64,000 nt of DNA from positions 62,001 to 126,000 of the forward strand of contig JAOQAD010000040.1 of the NCBI GenBank assembly GCA_025963775.1, given 5' to 3'. The position numbers and the translations under genes were made by a program. Shown piece after piece: positions 1-8,880 of the stretch. The notes beneath the pieces were generated by a model. The model was not told the DNA's origin and searched no databases. It saw only the letters and a program-made list of their open reading frames with translations. This DNA is from Bacteroidota bacterium. Lineage in GTDB: Bacteria > Bacteroidota > Bacteroidia > 2-12-FULL-35-15. Positions within the stretch are counted from its first letter, which is position 1. Each line of letters opens with the position of its first letter.

Positions 1-284
1 GAAGAGTCCGGGAGAAGGGAAGCACGGTAAACAGCTGCGGAATCCAGTTGCGGCGATCCCGAAGGAGGAAGAGCCGCAGTTGCCTCGGTTACACTGTGGG
101 CAAGCTCGATGCGGATACTCGACTTCCGTGAGACCATCCCGGAAGTATAGCCGGAGATGTATTTTGTAAATGCCGGATCAGGTTTGTTGATCCGGGGTTT
201 CGAATTGAAGCAGGCACTGGCGAACAGGAGGCCTGCAATTACGAGAATGGTAAGCAATGGACGGCGGGTGATGAGGGTTTTCAT
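1..284 (-). CDS. Alpha-2-macroglobulin family lipoprotein, N-terminal part
   Basis: The gene starts at the ATG complementary to 282-284 and runs off the left edge; 94 codons are visible without a stop. The N-terminus has a charged start, a hydrophobic stretch (LLTILVIAGLLFASAC) and a Cys at residue 25, so it looks like a lipoprotein signal, although the residues before Cys are a loose lipobox. The stretch around residues 40-60 (FTKYISGYTSGMVSRKSSI) resembles the conserved opening of Bacteroidota YfaS-like alpha-2-macroglobulins, large envelope proteins thought to trap proteases. The identification rests on that short similarity only, because the thioester and bait regions lie outside the window. 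Confidence 0.6.
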   Translation of the reverse strand, partial: MKTLITRRPLLTILVIAGLLFASACFNSKPRINKPDPAFTKYISGYTSGMVSRKSSIRIELAHSVTEATAALPPSGSPQLDSAAVYRASLLPDS

Positions 285-392
285 GTGGGTTTTTATATTT
301 ACAGGACAAAGATGCCTGCATTAAAAACCATTTGGGAGCTGCTTTTATAGAATGCAGCCCTTCATTTATTAAGTGTGCCCAAAACCCGATTA

Positions 393-424
393 TTTGATAC
401 ACCGGAAAATATTTAGTTTCTTTG
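393..424 (+). promoter_or_regulatory. Candidate Bacteroidota housekeeping promoter
   Basis: TTTG at 393-396 and TTTCTTTG at 417-424 are separated by 20 bases. This resembles the Bacteroidota -33 (TTTG) and -7 (TAnnTTTG) elements with one mismatch in the latter. It lies just upstream of the ATG at 440 and overlaps the alternative TTG start at 422, which favours the ATG. Confidence 0.4.
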
Positions 425-439
425 TATAAACTACTGCAC

Positions 440-1546
440 ATGAACCAGGAAATTACAAGGACAGCGAGCATTCCGGGATGGAAAGCCGCAAGGAAACTAA
501 GTGTATTCATTCTTTTCTTCAGCATCAGCACTTTTCTTGCCGGGCAAAATGATTTCAATTATTATTTTAACCAGGGACAGGAAAAATATGTGAAGGGAAA
601 TTTCAGCGCTGCCGCAGATGACTTCAGCAATGCGCTCAAGAACAAAAAAACCGCAAAAAATGATTACCGCATCGCAAATGCCTACATGGCAAGGTCGATG
701 TGCAGGATGAGCATGCAGAATTATAACTCTGCGATCGATGATATTTCCGAAGCTATCGAGCTGAAGCCGGAATACTCCGACCTGTACATGGCACGAAGCA
801 TTATCCATCTCCAGGCCAAGCAATATGACGAGTGCATCACCTGGGCGAACAAAGGGCTCCAGTTAAAGCCCGAGTTTGAGGAATTGATCCTTATAAAAGT
901 GAAAGCAAAGCTCTCCAAGAAAAATTACGCCGAAGCGCTGAATGACCTTGACACGGTATTGTTAAAGATCAACCCGAGGAACCTCGAAGCATGGAATTTA
1001 AGGGGCGATGCAAAGCAGAAGCAGAAGGAATTCAAAGGCGCCGCCGATGCGTTCACAAAAGCGATCGAGATCGATGCGCAGAATTATGCAGCCTTTTATG
1101 ACAGGGGCATCTGCCGTGCGCATTTAAAGGATTTCGACGGTGCACTGGCCGATATGACAAGGGGAATGGAGATCGATTCGACTGAAAAGTGGATCGGCTA
1201 TAACAACATTGCTTACTTCATTAAATTTGAACAGAAGGATTATAAAGGCTCGCTTGCCCTTTTTGATGAGGCGATCAAGCTGAACCCAAAATTTGCCTAT
1301 GCCTACAACAACCGCGGCTATGCTAAATTGCAGATGAACGACCTGAAAGGTGCAAGGCAGGATATCATGAAAGGGCTTGACCTCAATGAAGAAAATTCCT
1401 ACGCCTATAAAACGCTTGCACAGCTGCTCTTTGCGGAGAAGAAGGACAAGCTGGCCTGCGAAAAGCTTCAGAAAGCACTGGTATTGGGATATACGGAAGA
1501 CTACGATGAAGAGGTCAACGAGATGATCAAAGAGCACTGCAAATAA
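440..1546 (+). CDS. Secreted tetratricopeptide-repeat protein
   Basis: The protein has 368 residues from the ATG at 440; an in-frame TTG at 422 would add six residues but lies in a promoter-like element. It begins with a signal peptide (hydrophobic FILFFSISTFLAGQ, cleavage near residue 34), followed by about eight TPR units of 34 residues with the usual A/G-Y-A spacing (for example AFYDRGICRAHLKDFDGALAD and AYNNRGYAKLQMNDLKGA). TPR arrays are protein-binding solenoids, here probably periplasmic. No enzymatic domain is visible and the partner is unknown. The gene stands alone between a divergent neighbour and a downstream protease-like gene 71 bases away. Confidence 0.85.
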   Translation: MNQEITRTASIPGWKAARKLSVFILFFSISTFLAGQNDFNYYFNQGQEKYVKGNFSAAADDFSNALKNKKTAKNDYRIANAYMARSMCRMSMQNYNSAIDDISEAIELKPEYSDLYMARSIIHLQAKQYDECITWANKGLQLKPEFEELILIKVKAKLSKKNYAEALNDLDTVLLKINPRNLEAWNLRGDAKQKQKEFKGAADAFTKAIEIDAQNYAAFYDRGICRAHLKDFDGALADMTRGMEIDSTEKWIGYNNIAYFIKFEQKDYKGSLALFDEAIKLNPKFAYAYNNRGYAKLQMNDLKGARQDIMKGLDLNEENSYAYKTLAQLLFAEKKDKLACEKLQKALVLGYTEDYDEEVNEMIKEHCK

Positions 1547-1592
1547 GGTAGCATTCTTTTCCACAATTCCGCTTAGCATCATTTTTTCATAG

Positions 1593-1614
1593 TCAGATAA
1601 AAAAAATTATCTGA
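1593..1614. promoter_or_regulatory. Inverted repeat just before the gluzincin-like gene
   Basis: TCAGATAA at 1593-1600 is mirrored exactly by TTATCTGA at 1607-1614 around six A residues. The right arm ends three bases before the ATG at 1618. As RNA it would form a hairpin covering the ribosome landing site; as DNA it could be an operator; it could also end the upstream TPR transcript, although no T-run follows. Confidence 0.45.
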
Positions 1615-1617
1615 TCT

Positions 1618-2214
1618 ATGGAAACATCAACACTTACAACCACATCAACAACAAATGAGCTCGAATCGCTGAGAAGGGAATTTGGCCGCTACAAGGAGAT
1701 CCCGGAAAAGTACGAGGAAGTTATCTTAACGGTTTTATCACACTACCCCGAGCTGAAGGATACATGCATCCGCTTTCAACTGAAGGATGAGCATCCCGTT
1801 CCTTACGGAACTGCGCCTTCCCTGAAAACCATATTCTCAAAACCGGCTGAGCGGGAGTATATTGTTACGATCCGCGAGCAGGCCGACTACCCCACATTTT
1901 ATGCATTGTTCAGGAACCTTACACCGGATGCCCAGAAGGCGGTGATCGCGCACGAGATCGCACATGTAGTACAGTACAACACGTGCGACAAAGCGGAGCT
2001 GATGAAGTTCATGCTTTTTTACCTGTTACCGGAATTTAAAGAGAAAATTGAAAAGGCTGCCGATATGGAGGCCATCATTCATGGGTTCGGACAGGAATTG
2101 CTTGAGCACGCCATTTATCTCCGCACTATCCCGGGTTACGTGGAAGAGCGTCCGGAGATCAACAGGAATTACCTGAGGCCGGCTGAAATAGCAGATTACC
2201 TGCCGGAGATCTGA
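1618..2214 (+). CDS. Putative zinc metallopeptidase (gluzincin-like)
   Basis: This is a 198-residue protein without a signal peptide or membrane segment. Residues 109-118 read AVIAHEIAHV, an HExxH zinc-binding motif (H112, E113, H116). Twenty-nine residues later comes EKAAD (E145, D149), which resembles the third-ligand helix of gluzincins (ExxxD). Together these suggest an intracellular zinc protease-like fold, but I do not recognise the family and the rest has no known motif. The Thr-rich start (METSTLTTTSTT) is probably disordered. It is convergent with the next gene and their stop codons abut with no spacer. Confidence 0.6.
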   Translation: METSTLTTTSTTNELESLRREFGRYKEIPEKYEEVILTVLSHYPELKDTCIRFQLKDEHPVPYGTAPSLKTIFSKPAEREYIVTIREQADYPTFYALFRNLTPDAQKAVIAHEIAHVVQYNTCDKAELMKFMLFYLLPEFKEKIEKAADMEAIIHGFGQELLEHAIYLRTIPGYVEERPEINRNYLRPAEIADYLPEI

Positions 2215-5200
2215 TCAGAATTTGATCCCGATCACAAGTACATCATCCACCTGGTCTTCATTCCCTTTCCAGCTTTTAAAAGCCTCATCGAGGAGCACAT
2301 GCTGCTCCCCGATGCTTTTATCAGCGATCTCAGCCAGCAATGTTTTGAAACGGCGGGTGGAAAATTTCTTCTTATTGCTTTCACCGAACTGGTCCACGAA
2401 ACCGTCTGAAAATATATAAATGGTATCACCGGGCCGGATCGCGATCTCTTCATCAGCAAACACCTTGTGCATGTTCTCGTAATAGCCGCCGATAAAATAC
2501 GGATTGCCCTTGAGCTCTGTTAATGTATTGTTGCGCACATGGTACAAAGGGCGGAGCGCGCCGCCAAACTGCAGCTTGTCCTTCTTCTTGCTGATGGCGC
2601 AGATAGCCATGTCCATGCCATCGTGCGATGAATTGTAATCGGCTTTCTGGCGCAGCACACGGATGATGGAACTGTTGAGCTTCGAGAGCAGCGAAGAGGG
2701 CTTCGTGATCTTCTTGTTGCTCACCAGCTCATTCAGCAACGTGGAGCCGACAAGCGACATAAAGGCGCCCGGAACGCCATGCCCGGTGCAGTCGACCGCT
2801 GCAATGAGATAATTATCTTCCGTTTCGGCGAACCAGTAAAAATCCCCGCTCACAATGTCCCTTGGCTTGTAATAAATAAAAGACTGGTCAAATGCTTCTG
2901 CAATGGAAGCCTCAGAAGGCAGTATGGAAGCCTGGATCCGCTGGGCGTAATTGATGCTGTCAGTCACATTTTTATTTTTCACTTCGAGCTGTCCCTTGAT
3001 CTTTTCCACTGTTTCTTTCTCTTCCTGGAGCAGCGCTGTTTTTTCATTCACTTTCTGCTCCAGCAGTACTTTCGCTTCTACCAGCGACCTTGTGCGGTAA
3101 CGTGTTACGGAATACGAAAGCGAGATCGTGAATAACAAAAGCATGGCATAGAACCAAACCCTTTTCCAGTACGGCGGCTTCACAACAAAGCTGAGCTGCG
3201 CGGGAACAGTGTTCCACACATTGTCGCTGTTGGCAGCCAGCAGCTGGAAGGTGTATTCACCATCGTTCAGCTTCGGAAATTCGATGAACTTTGTGTTGGT
3301 ATATCGCCAGATCGTATCCTGTCCCAGCAGCCTGTATTTAAAGTTGACCTTCGAAGGATCGGTGAAGGAGATCGCGATGTAATCCACCTTTGCGGAATAA
3401 TCATCGTAAGGCACTTCTATTTTCTGATCGGGCCTGTACAGTGCATTGTTGAGCACAAGGCCGGAGATGTTTGTTTTCGGTTCCGACTTTTCTCTTGTGT
3501 CGCCATCCGCATTGTATTTTATCAAACCGTTCGAGGTGCCGAACCACAGGTTGCCGCTTACATCGCGGAAGCAGGAATTTTTATTAAAATCAGTGAACAG
3601 CAGGCCGTCAGTTTTAGCATACGTGCGGAACGATTTCAGGTTTGCCGGCTTGTAGCTCAGCCCGTTTTTGTGCCCGCACCATACATTTCCATGCTTGTCG
3701 GAAATGATGAAATAGCAATAGTTGGAGAACAGCCCATCGGCAACTTTATAATTCACAAAGCCTCCGCGCTCATTGTAGCTGAATACGCCATCGCCTTCAG
3801 TGCCCAGCCATACGGTTCCGTCCTTTCCCTGCGTGATCGCAGTGATGCTGAATGATTTTAATTCCGGGATGTTATTGAACACATTAAACTCATTGTCCTT
3901 CAGAAAATAAGGGCCTGCGCCGCTCGAGCAGAACCACAGCCTCTTTTTATCATCTTCAAACACTTTTGTCACGTTGTTGTGAAGCAGGCCGTCCAGCGTT
4001 GTCAGCTGCCTGATACTGCCTTTTTCCTGGTCGTAAAAATAAACGCCTTCTGTGGTCGCGATCACAACGGTGTGATCGGCGGTGATGATGATGGAATTAA
4101 TATTCGCGGCAGTTAAATTCTTATTTTTAGAAAAGTTCGAAAAAACGTTTCTCTTTTTATCATACGTGTATACGCCTTTTTCACGTGTCCCGATCCAGAG
4201 CATTCCTGTGTTGTCCTGCGCGATCGTGCTTACTTCACCGGTTACGAAGCCGCTGGAAGCATCGAACTGGCGGCTCATTTCAGCTGTCCGGATGTTATAA
4301 AGGAACAAGCCCTTATCATTTCCCACCCAGAAAGATCCTTCCCTGTCGATGAATACGCTTGTCGCATTTTTATAGATCAGGCCGTTCTTCATTTCGAAAA
4401 AAGAGAATTTTTCAAGCGGCAGCTCGATGAGCCCGGAGCCGAAGCTGCCGAACCACATGTTGCCTTCGTAATCCTGGAACACTGACTGAATATAGCCATT
4501 TGGCAGGCCATTCCGGTCATCAATACGGTTGACGGTAAAGGAGCTTTTGTCCTTTCCGTCGTAAAATGAAACCTTGCAAAGCCCTTCACCGAAATCCGCG
4601 ATCCAGAGATTTTCTTTCTGATCGACATACAGCGCAGAAAAATTATAATCCTTCAATCCCAGCTCGGTGCTGATCTTCATGAACACGCTGTAGCTCTCTC
4701 CCGATTTCCTGATCCCGTAAATTCCTTCATCATCCACAGCCACCCAGAAAGCATTCCGCTGCGCATCCACCGGCACAATGGCTTTTACCGGCTTTCCGGA
4801 AAGCCCGGGAATCTCCTGCAACAGGGTAAGCACACGGCCGGTACTGCCGACCTTATAAATGAACAAGCCATTATTGGAGCCTTCTAAAAGTGCATCATCA
4901 TGGTCAAAGCAAATGGCATTTGCCCCTTCTTCATTTTTTGAATCGATCGGATCCATCCTGAAAGACGTATCGATGCGATAAATACCTTTGCTTTGTGTGG
5001 AGAACCAGATGTTTCTCTTTGTATCCTCTGTAATCCAGGTCACCCTGGAAGCAAGCTCGTTACTTTGCCTGATCCTCCGGAATTTTGAATCCTTCTGGTA
5101 GCTGATCCCCTTCTGGTAATGTCCGAGCCAGGTAATATTTCTTGAATCGGTAAAATGCGTGGTGACAAAATTCTCCTGCAATCCGTCCAGCATGGTGGAC

Positions 5201-5409
5201 ACCTTGAATTTGCTGCCTTCAAAGGAACAGAAGCCTTCTCCCGTGGAAACATTCAGGAAGCCGGTCTTTGTTTGCGAAATGGAATAAACGTAGGACTGGG
5301 GCAATCCTTCATCAACGCCGAACACCCTGAAATTATAGATCTGGGCGAAGGAGGCTCCTCCTGCGAAAAGCAGGTATAAAAAAGCAAGTATGAATTTTCC
5401 GTTGCGCAT
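2215..5409 (-). CDS. Two-component-propeller / SpoIIE-type PP2C phosphatase
   Basis: This 1064-residue sensor has a signal peptide (ending near GGASFA), a long run of Reg_prop beta-propeller repeats (residues about 30-650, recurring N.WFGT/WIGT.. blades), a Y_Y_Y domain (about 660-745), one membrane helix (about 750-768, VWFYAMLLLFTISLSYSV), a short coiled coil (about 780-815) and a SpoIIE/PP2C serine phosphatase domain (about 820-1064). The phosphatase carries SGDFYW, AAVDCTGHGVPGAFMS and IFSDGF, which include metal-binding Asp residues. The propeller is expected in the periplasm and the phosphatase in the cytoplasm. SpoIIE phosphatases normally act on anti-anti-sigma proteins, but none is encoded nearby. 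It is the last gene of the T9SS-type operon and starts nine bases after the preceding stop. Confidence 0.92.
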   Translation of the reverse strand: MRNGKFILAFLYLLFAGGASFAQIYNFRVFGVDEGLPQSYVYSISQTKTGFLNVSTGEGFCSFEGSKFKVSTMLDGLQENFVTTHFTDSRNITWLGHYQKGISYQKDSKFRRIRQSNELASRVTWITEDTKRNIWFSTQSKGIYRIDTSFRMDPIDSKNEEGANAICFDHDDALLEGSNNGLFIYKVGSTGRVLTLLQEIPGLSGKPVKAIVPVDAQRNAFWVAVDDEGIYGIRKSGESYSVFMKISTELGLKDYNFSALYVDQKENLWIADFGEGLCKVSFYDGKDKSSFTVNRIDDRNGLPNGYIQSVFQDYEGNMWFGSFGSGLIELPLEKFSFFEMKNGLIYKNATSVFIDREGSFWVGNDKGLFLYNIRTAEMSRQFDASSGFVTGEVSTIAQDNTGMLWIGTREKGVYTYDKKRNVFSNFSKNKNLTAANINSIIITADHTVVIATTEGVYFYDQEKGSIRQLTTLDGLLHNNVTKVFEDDKKRLWFCSSGAGPYFLKDNEFNVFNNIPELKSFSITAITQGKDGTVWLGTEGDGVFSYNERGGFVNYKVADGLFSNYCYFIISDKHGNVWCGHKNGLSYKPANLKSFRTYAKTDGLLFTDFNKNSCFRDVSGNLWFGTSNGLIKYNADGDTREKSEPKTNISGLVLNNALYRPDQKIEVPYDDYSAKVDYIAISFTDPSKVNFKYRLLGQDTIWRYTNTKFIEFPKLNDGEYTFQLLAANSDNVWNTVPAQLSFVVKPPYWKRVWFYAMLLLFTISLSYSVTRYRTRSLVEAKVLLEQKVNEKTALLQEEKETVEKIKGQLEVKNKNVTDSINYAQRIQASILPSEASIAEAFDQSFIYYKPRDIVSGDFYWFAETEDNYLIAAVDCTGHGVPGAFMSLVGSTLLNELVSNKKITKPSSLLSKLNSSIIRVLRQKADYNSSHDGMDMAICAISKKKDKLQFGGALRPLYHVRNNTLTELKGNPYFIGGYYENMHKVFADEEIAIRPGDTIYIFSDGFVDQFGESNKKKFSTRRFKTLLAEIADKSIGEQHVLLDEAFKSWKGNEDQVDDVLVIGIKF

Positions 5410-5418
5410 GATTCCTTG

Positions 5419-6384
5419 TTAATTATTCACCTTTACCCCGATCTTGTACTTATACTTGGGAATTCCGCCGATCGGGCTGGTATAGAATGGCATCAGCTGG
5501 TTATACTGGTTGGTGATGAATACCACAATGTTGTTGTTCTTCGCGTCTTTCTGCTTGATGAACTGGATATCGAAGGAAGTGTTGTACTCCTGCGCGATCA
5601 CTTCATGCGTGTTCACCGTCCATTCCGCGTCTCCCGATACTTTGGCGATATCGCCCCTCTTCGCCACCGATACCAGCCGGACCATTCCATCGTTATCAAA
5701 ATCAAAGATGTTGACCTTCACTGCGACCAGGTTGGAAGTGATGAAAGGATATAAATGAGATACGGAATTTTTCACGTCCGATAAACGGAAAGAATATTCG
5801 TAGGTAAACATATTTCCGCCTTCGATGGGTTTGTTCTCTGTTTTGTCGGAGGATAAGAACAGGCGGTACAGGTTGCCGTCATCGCCTTCCAGCCCTTCGA
5901 TCACCACTTTGAAAACGTATCCTCCTACGTCCGGCTGTAGCTCCCCTTCCACAGGATTGAAAGGCCCGAGTGAAAACCATTTGTCGTCATAGGCCATATC
6001 GGCATCAAATGTTTTTGTAGCCAGCTGCACACCGCTTTTAAAATTTCCTTCGGGATCGTGCTTTTTTGCATCCGGGTTGGAATGCGCGCCGAGCCCGCCG
6101 TATACGCTGAACCGGGTCTTGCTGTTGAAGGGGCCATGTCCTTCATCATGCTTGCCTCCGTTGTTCGGATCAAATATTTTTATGTAGATAGGATTTTTTT
6201 CTGTTGCAGGCATCACGAAGAAAATGATCTGCACATTATCATCGTCGCCCCAGCTTTTATCAGCAGATTTGCTGAACGTGCACAGGAAAGGAATGTTCTC
6301 CTCCTGTGATGGCGCCTGCTGCGCAAAAGCAACAGGTGCGGAAAGAGCAGTGGCAATAAAGAGTATGATCAGCCTGAAGTACAT
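5419..6384 (-). CDS. Secreted protein of unknown function in the T9SS operon
   Basis: A 321-residue protein with a clear signal peptide (hydrophobic LIILFIATALSAPVAFA, cleavage before QQAPS). The mature part is rich in beta-strand-like stretches and acidic Asp/Asn loops (for example NIFDFDNDGMVRLV, which could bind calcium), with no motif I recognise. Its start overlaps the 3' end of the PD40/PKD gene by 16 bases, so the two are probably translated together. Position in the operon suggests an accessory role to the surface adhesin or PorP protein; that is inference. Confidence 0.7.
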   Translation of the reverse strand: MYFRLIILFIATALSAPVAFAQQAPSQEENIPFLCTFSKSADKSWGDDDNVQIIFFVMPATEKNPIYIKIFDPNNGGKHDEGHGPFNSKTRFSVYGGLGAHSNPDAKKHDPEGNFKSGVQLATKTFDADMAYDDKWFSLGPFNPVEGELQPDVGGYVFKVVIEGLEGDDGNLYRLFLSSDKTENKPIEGGNMFTYEYSFRLSDVKNSVSHLYPFITSNLVAVKVNIFDFDNDGMVRLVSVAKRGDIAKVSGDAEWTVNTHEVIAQEYNTSFDIQFIKQKDAKNNNIVVFITNQYNQLMPFYTSPIGGIPKYKYKIGVKVNN

Positions 6385-7988
6385 TTCAATTCATTTAAAC
6401 CTGTGATATTATAGTTACTGTCTTCGCCGGTATCCGGGTGATTTGCATCACCCGGATACTGCGGCATGTTTTCATGTCTGAACAGCTGGGGGGCAGGAAA
6501 CTCATTTTTCTTCTTCCGGCCATGATCGATGCAGCCTGTATCTTTGCTCTTCTTCTTAACGACAAGGATCTTTTTTTCCGAATAGAAAGTCGCTTCTTTC
6601 CCGCTTGTATCGTTCACTGCAAGAACGCCCAGTTTAACCCGGTGTAAACCACTGTTTAAATATTTATGCCTTGCCTGCATCCCAAGGCTGTACCAGCCGT
6701 CATCAAACGTCCAATAGTATTTTTTGATCGTGTAACCGGCAATTACTGATGTTGAAGCATCAATTACTGTAGCCGAACCTTCAAGCACCGTATCCGGGCA
6801 AATGATGTTGATCTGTTTCGGTTCTTCCACAACAAAGTCGTAGCTCACATCATTCATGAAAAGCTCACCCGAGGAGCGGTCGACAATATTCAGCTGTACG
6901 GGATAGGTTCCCGGCTTATCAAAGCAATGCTGTACCTCAAGCCCTTTATGCTTCTCCCCTTTTCCGAAATCCCATTCGTATTCAAGCCCGCTGGTGTCTG
7001 CCGATGCTGCGCTGGCTTCCTCGTAGAACGTATAGCAGAAGCGTGTCTTCGGCCTGATCTCTTTTTCAAAATGCGGCAGGATCCTGTAAAAATAAAAGAG
7101 GTCATCCTGTTTTCCATCCTTCCTGTTCGAGCTTAAATACCCGGATGCGCCTTCTCCATCCACCCAGATCCCGAAATCATCTGATCCGCTGTTCAATGGG
7201 CTTTCAAGAGCCTGCACTCCGCTGTTTAAACTGTCTTTCAAAAGGAGGCTGTAAAGGTCAAGCCCGCCGGCACCACCTGTCCGGTCGGATGAAAAATACA
7301 GCATGCCGTCTTTACACATAAAAGGAAACAGTTCATTCGATGCTGAATTTATCTTCTTCCCAAGATTTCTTGGCACAGTCCATTCATTGTTAATGCGCTC
7401 GGAAATATACAGGTCCATGCCGCCGAAGCCACCGGGAAGGTCGGATGCGAAAATGATCGCATCACCGTTTCCCAAAAATGTTCCGTGGCAATAGGAATAA
7501 GGGCCTTTGCAGAAGGATAACAGCTCCGGTTGCGACCATTCCTTATTCCCTGAAGTGGCATAGAATAATTTCAGCTGTTGTTTTTCTTTTGGGTCCTTCA
7601 GCACAAAGCTGTAATCTTTTTGATTGGAAGTGACCAGGGCTGCAGTGCCCTGCTCGTTGATGCACACAGGGCCATCATTGAACAGGCTGCTCCATTTGCC
7701 GGAAAAAGAAGGCTTCGAGAAATGTATCGAATCAATTTTTTCTGCAGTATAGACATCATAAAAATTTCCTTCGCTGTTTTTCTCCGAATACGTTATTCCG
7801 TTCGATTGCCTGCGGTCGGCTGAGAAATAAAGCGTTTTCCCTGAAATAAAAGGGCTCATTTCATTGGAAGGACTGTTGAGATCAAGCGGCACAACATCAA
7901 AGCGGTTCCGGAATTCCGTAATGGAATCCTGCCCCTGCATGTTGAATTGCAGAAGAGCAGCAAAAATAAGAAAAGCGCTTTTTCTCAT
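6369..7988 (-). CDS. PD40 propeller and PKD-domain secreted protein
   Basis: The start is taken at the ATG complementary to 7986-7988, which gives a proper signal peptide (MRKSAFLIFAALLQFNMQGQ) and lies one base past the PorP stop; an upstream in-frame Met at 8054 would lie inside porP. The 539-residue protein has PD40/WD40-like blades (about residues 25-290, with LYFSADRR, IIFASDLPGGFGGMDLY and LYFSSDRTGGAGGLDLY) and then one or two PKD-like domains (about 310-480, with YEWDFGKGEKHKG and KYYWTFDDG). PD40 domains of this type occur in the T9SS/gliding protein PorE, but no TPR or OmpA domain is present here. The C-terminus is Asn/Asp/Lys-rich. Confidence 0.85.
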   Translation of the reverse strand: MRKSAFLIFAALLQFNMQGQDSITEFRNRFDVVPLDLNSPSNEMSPFISGKTLYFSADRRQSNGITYSEKNSEGNFYDVYTAEKIDSIHFSKPSFSGKWSSLFNDGPVCINEQGTAALVTSNQKDYSFVLKDPKEKQQLKLFYATSGNKEWSQPELLSFCKGPYSYCHGTFLGNGDAIIFASDLPGGFGGMDLYISERINNEWTVPRNLGKKINSASNELFPFMCKDGMLYFSSDRTGGAGGLDLYSLLLKDSLNSGVQALESPLNSGSDDFGIWVDGEGASGYLSSNRKDGKQDDLFYFYRILPHFEKEIRPKTRFCYTFYEEASAASADTSGLEYEWDFGKGEKHKGLEVQHCFDKPGTYPVQLNIVDRSSGELFMNDVSYDFVVEEPKQINIICPDTVLEGSATVIDASTSVIAGYTIKKYYWTFDDGWYSLGMQARHKYLNSGLHRVKLGVLAVNDTSGKEATFYSEKKILVVKKKSKDTGCIDHGRKKKNEFPAPQLFRHENMPQYPGDANHPDTGEDSNYNITGLNELKCTSG

Positions 7989-7989
7989 G

Positions 7990-8880
7990 TTAAAAATACC
8001 TCGGGCTTTTTGTATTGAGTTTATAGCTGAACAGGTACCGGAGCATGAACTCATGGCTTCCGCCGGAATAACGGCTCAGGGAGCTAAGCGTATAATCATA
8101 GCAATAGCCTGCGCTGAACTGCTCATTCAGCTTCAGGTCAACAAAGGCGTAAGCTGCATCATTACTGCGGTATCCCAGCCCGATCCCTAAAAATTCCTTT
8201 ATGTAAACCGAACAGGAAAGGTCTCCTTCCGGCGGCGAACCCTTTACGTATTTTAATAATCCTGCAGGCCGAAGCTTCAGGTTATCGTTTATTTTCACTA
8301 AAAATCCGGCCGACAACAGCAGGGGTGTATATGCAATGTCAACATCTTTTGCTGTGCTATACAGCTGAGGAGAAGACAATCCGATGAACATTTTTTCTGC
8401 CTTGTAAAAGAGCCCGAAACCAAAGATCCCGCTGGTGCTTTTGTTGGGAACATCAGTGAATACAGGATCATTCCCTTCAGTGGTTTCCACCTCGTTCCAG
8501 TTATTTTTATCAAACTCCACTCCCCCCTGCAATCCGAAGGAAAGACTGCCTTTTCCTGCTTTTATGCGGTATGCATACACTCCAAGAAATTTCGTTTCGC
8601 AGCTGATCCCGAATTTATTGTTCAGAAAAACAAGGCCGGCATTCGCTTTTCCTTTTTTGAAAGGGCTGTGGATGCCCACGCTGATATTCTCCGGCGAGCC
8701 TTCCATTCCTGCCCATTGATTCCTGTAAATGCTTGTAAAGTTCAATGCGCCCTGGCTTCCCGCATAGGCAGGGTTGATGAGGATGCCTGAAAAATAATAC
8801 TGGCTGTACAAAAAGTTATGCTGGGCATAAGCGGCCGTACTGATAAAAAATAATATGAAGAGGATCTTTTTCAATTTCAT
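7990..8880 (-). CDS. PorP/SprF family type IX secretion membrane protein
   Basis: This 296-residue protein has a signal peptide (ILFILFFISTAAYAQ) followed by the family hallmark FLYSQYYFSGILINPAYAGS, then alternating amphipathic beta-strands typical of an outer-membrane barrel, ending in an aromatic residue (PRYF). PorP/SprF proteins work with T9SS; SprF-like members are needed for secretion or surface attachment of particular large adhesins, which in many Bacteroidota are encoded next door. That is the case here: its ATG overlaps the stop of the 1593-residue cargo gene (ATGA), indicating translational coupling. Confidence 0.93.
   Translation of the reverse strand: MKLKKILFILFFISTAAYAQHNFLYSQYYFSGILINPAYAGSQGALNFTSIYRNQWAGMEGSPENISVGIHSPFKKGKANAGLVFLNNKFGISCETKFLGVYAYRIKAGKGSLSFGLQGGVEFDKNNWNEVETTEGNDPVFTDVPNKSTSGIFGFGLFYKAEKMFIGLSSPQLYSTAKDVDIAYTPLLLSAGFLVKINDNLKLRPAGLLKYVKGSPPEGDLSCSVYIKEFLGIGLGYRSNDAAYAFVDLKLNEQFSAGYCYDYTLSSLSRYSGGSHEFMLRYLFSYKLNTKSPRYF

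Noticed and set aside
178-558. Minus-strand frame of 126 codons over the left intergenic region
   Set aside because: It crosses the promoter and start of the TPR gene and overlaps the start of the alpha-2-macroglobulin-like gene in another frame; no similarity or composition supports it.
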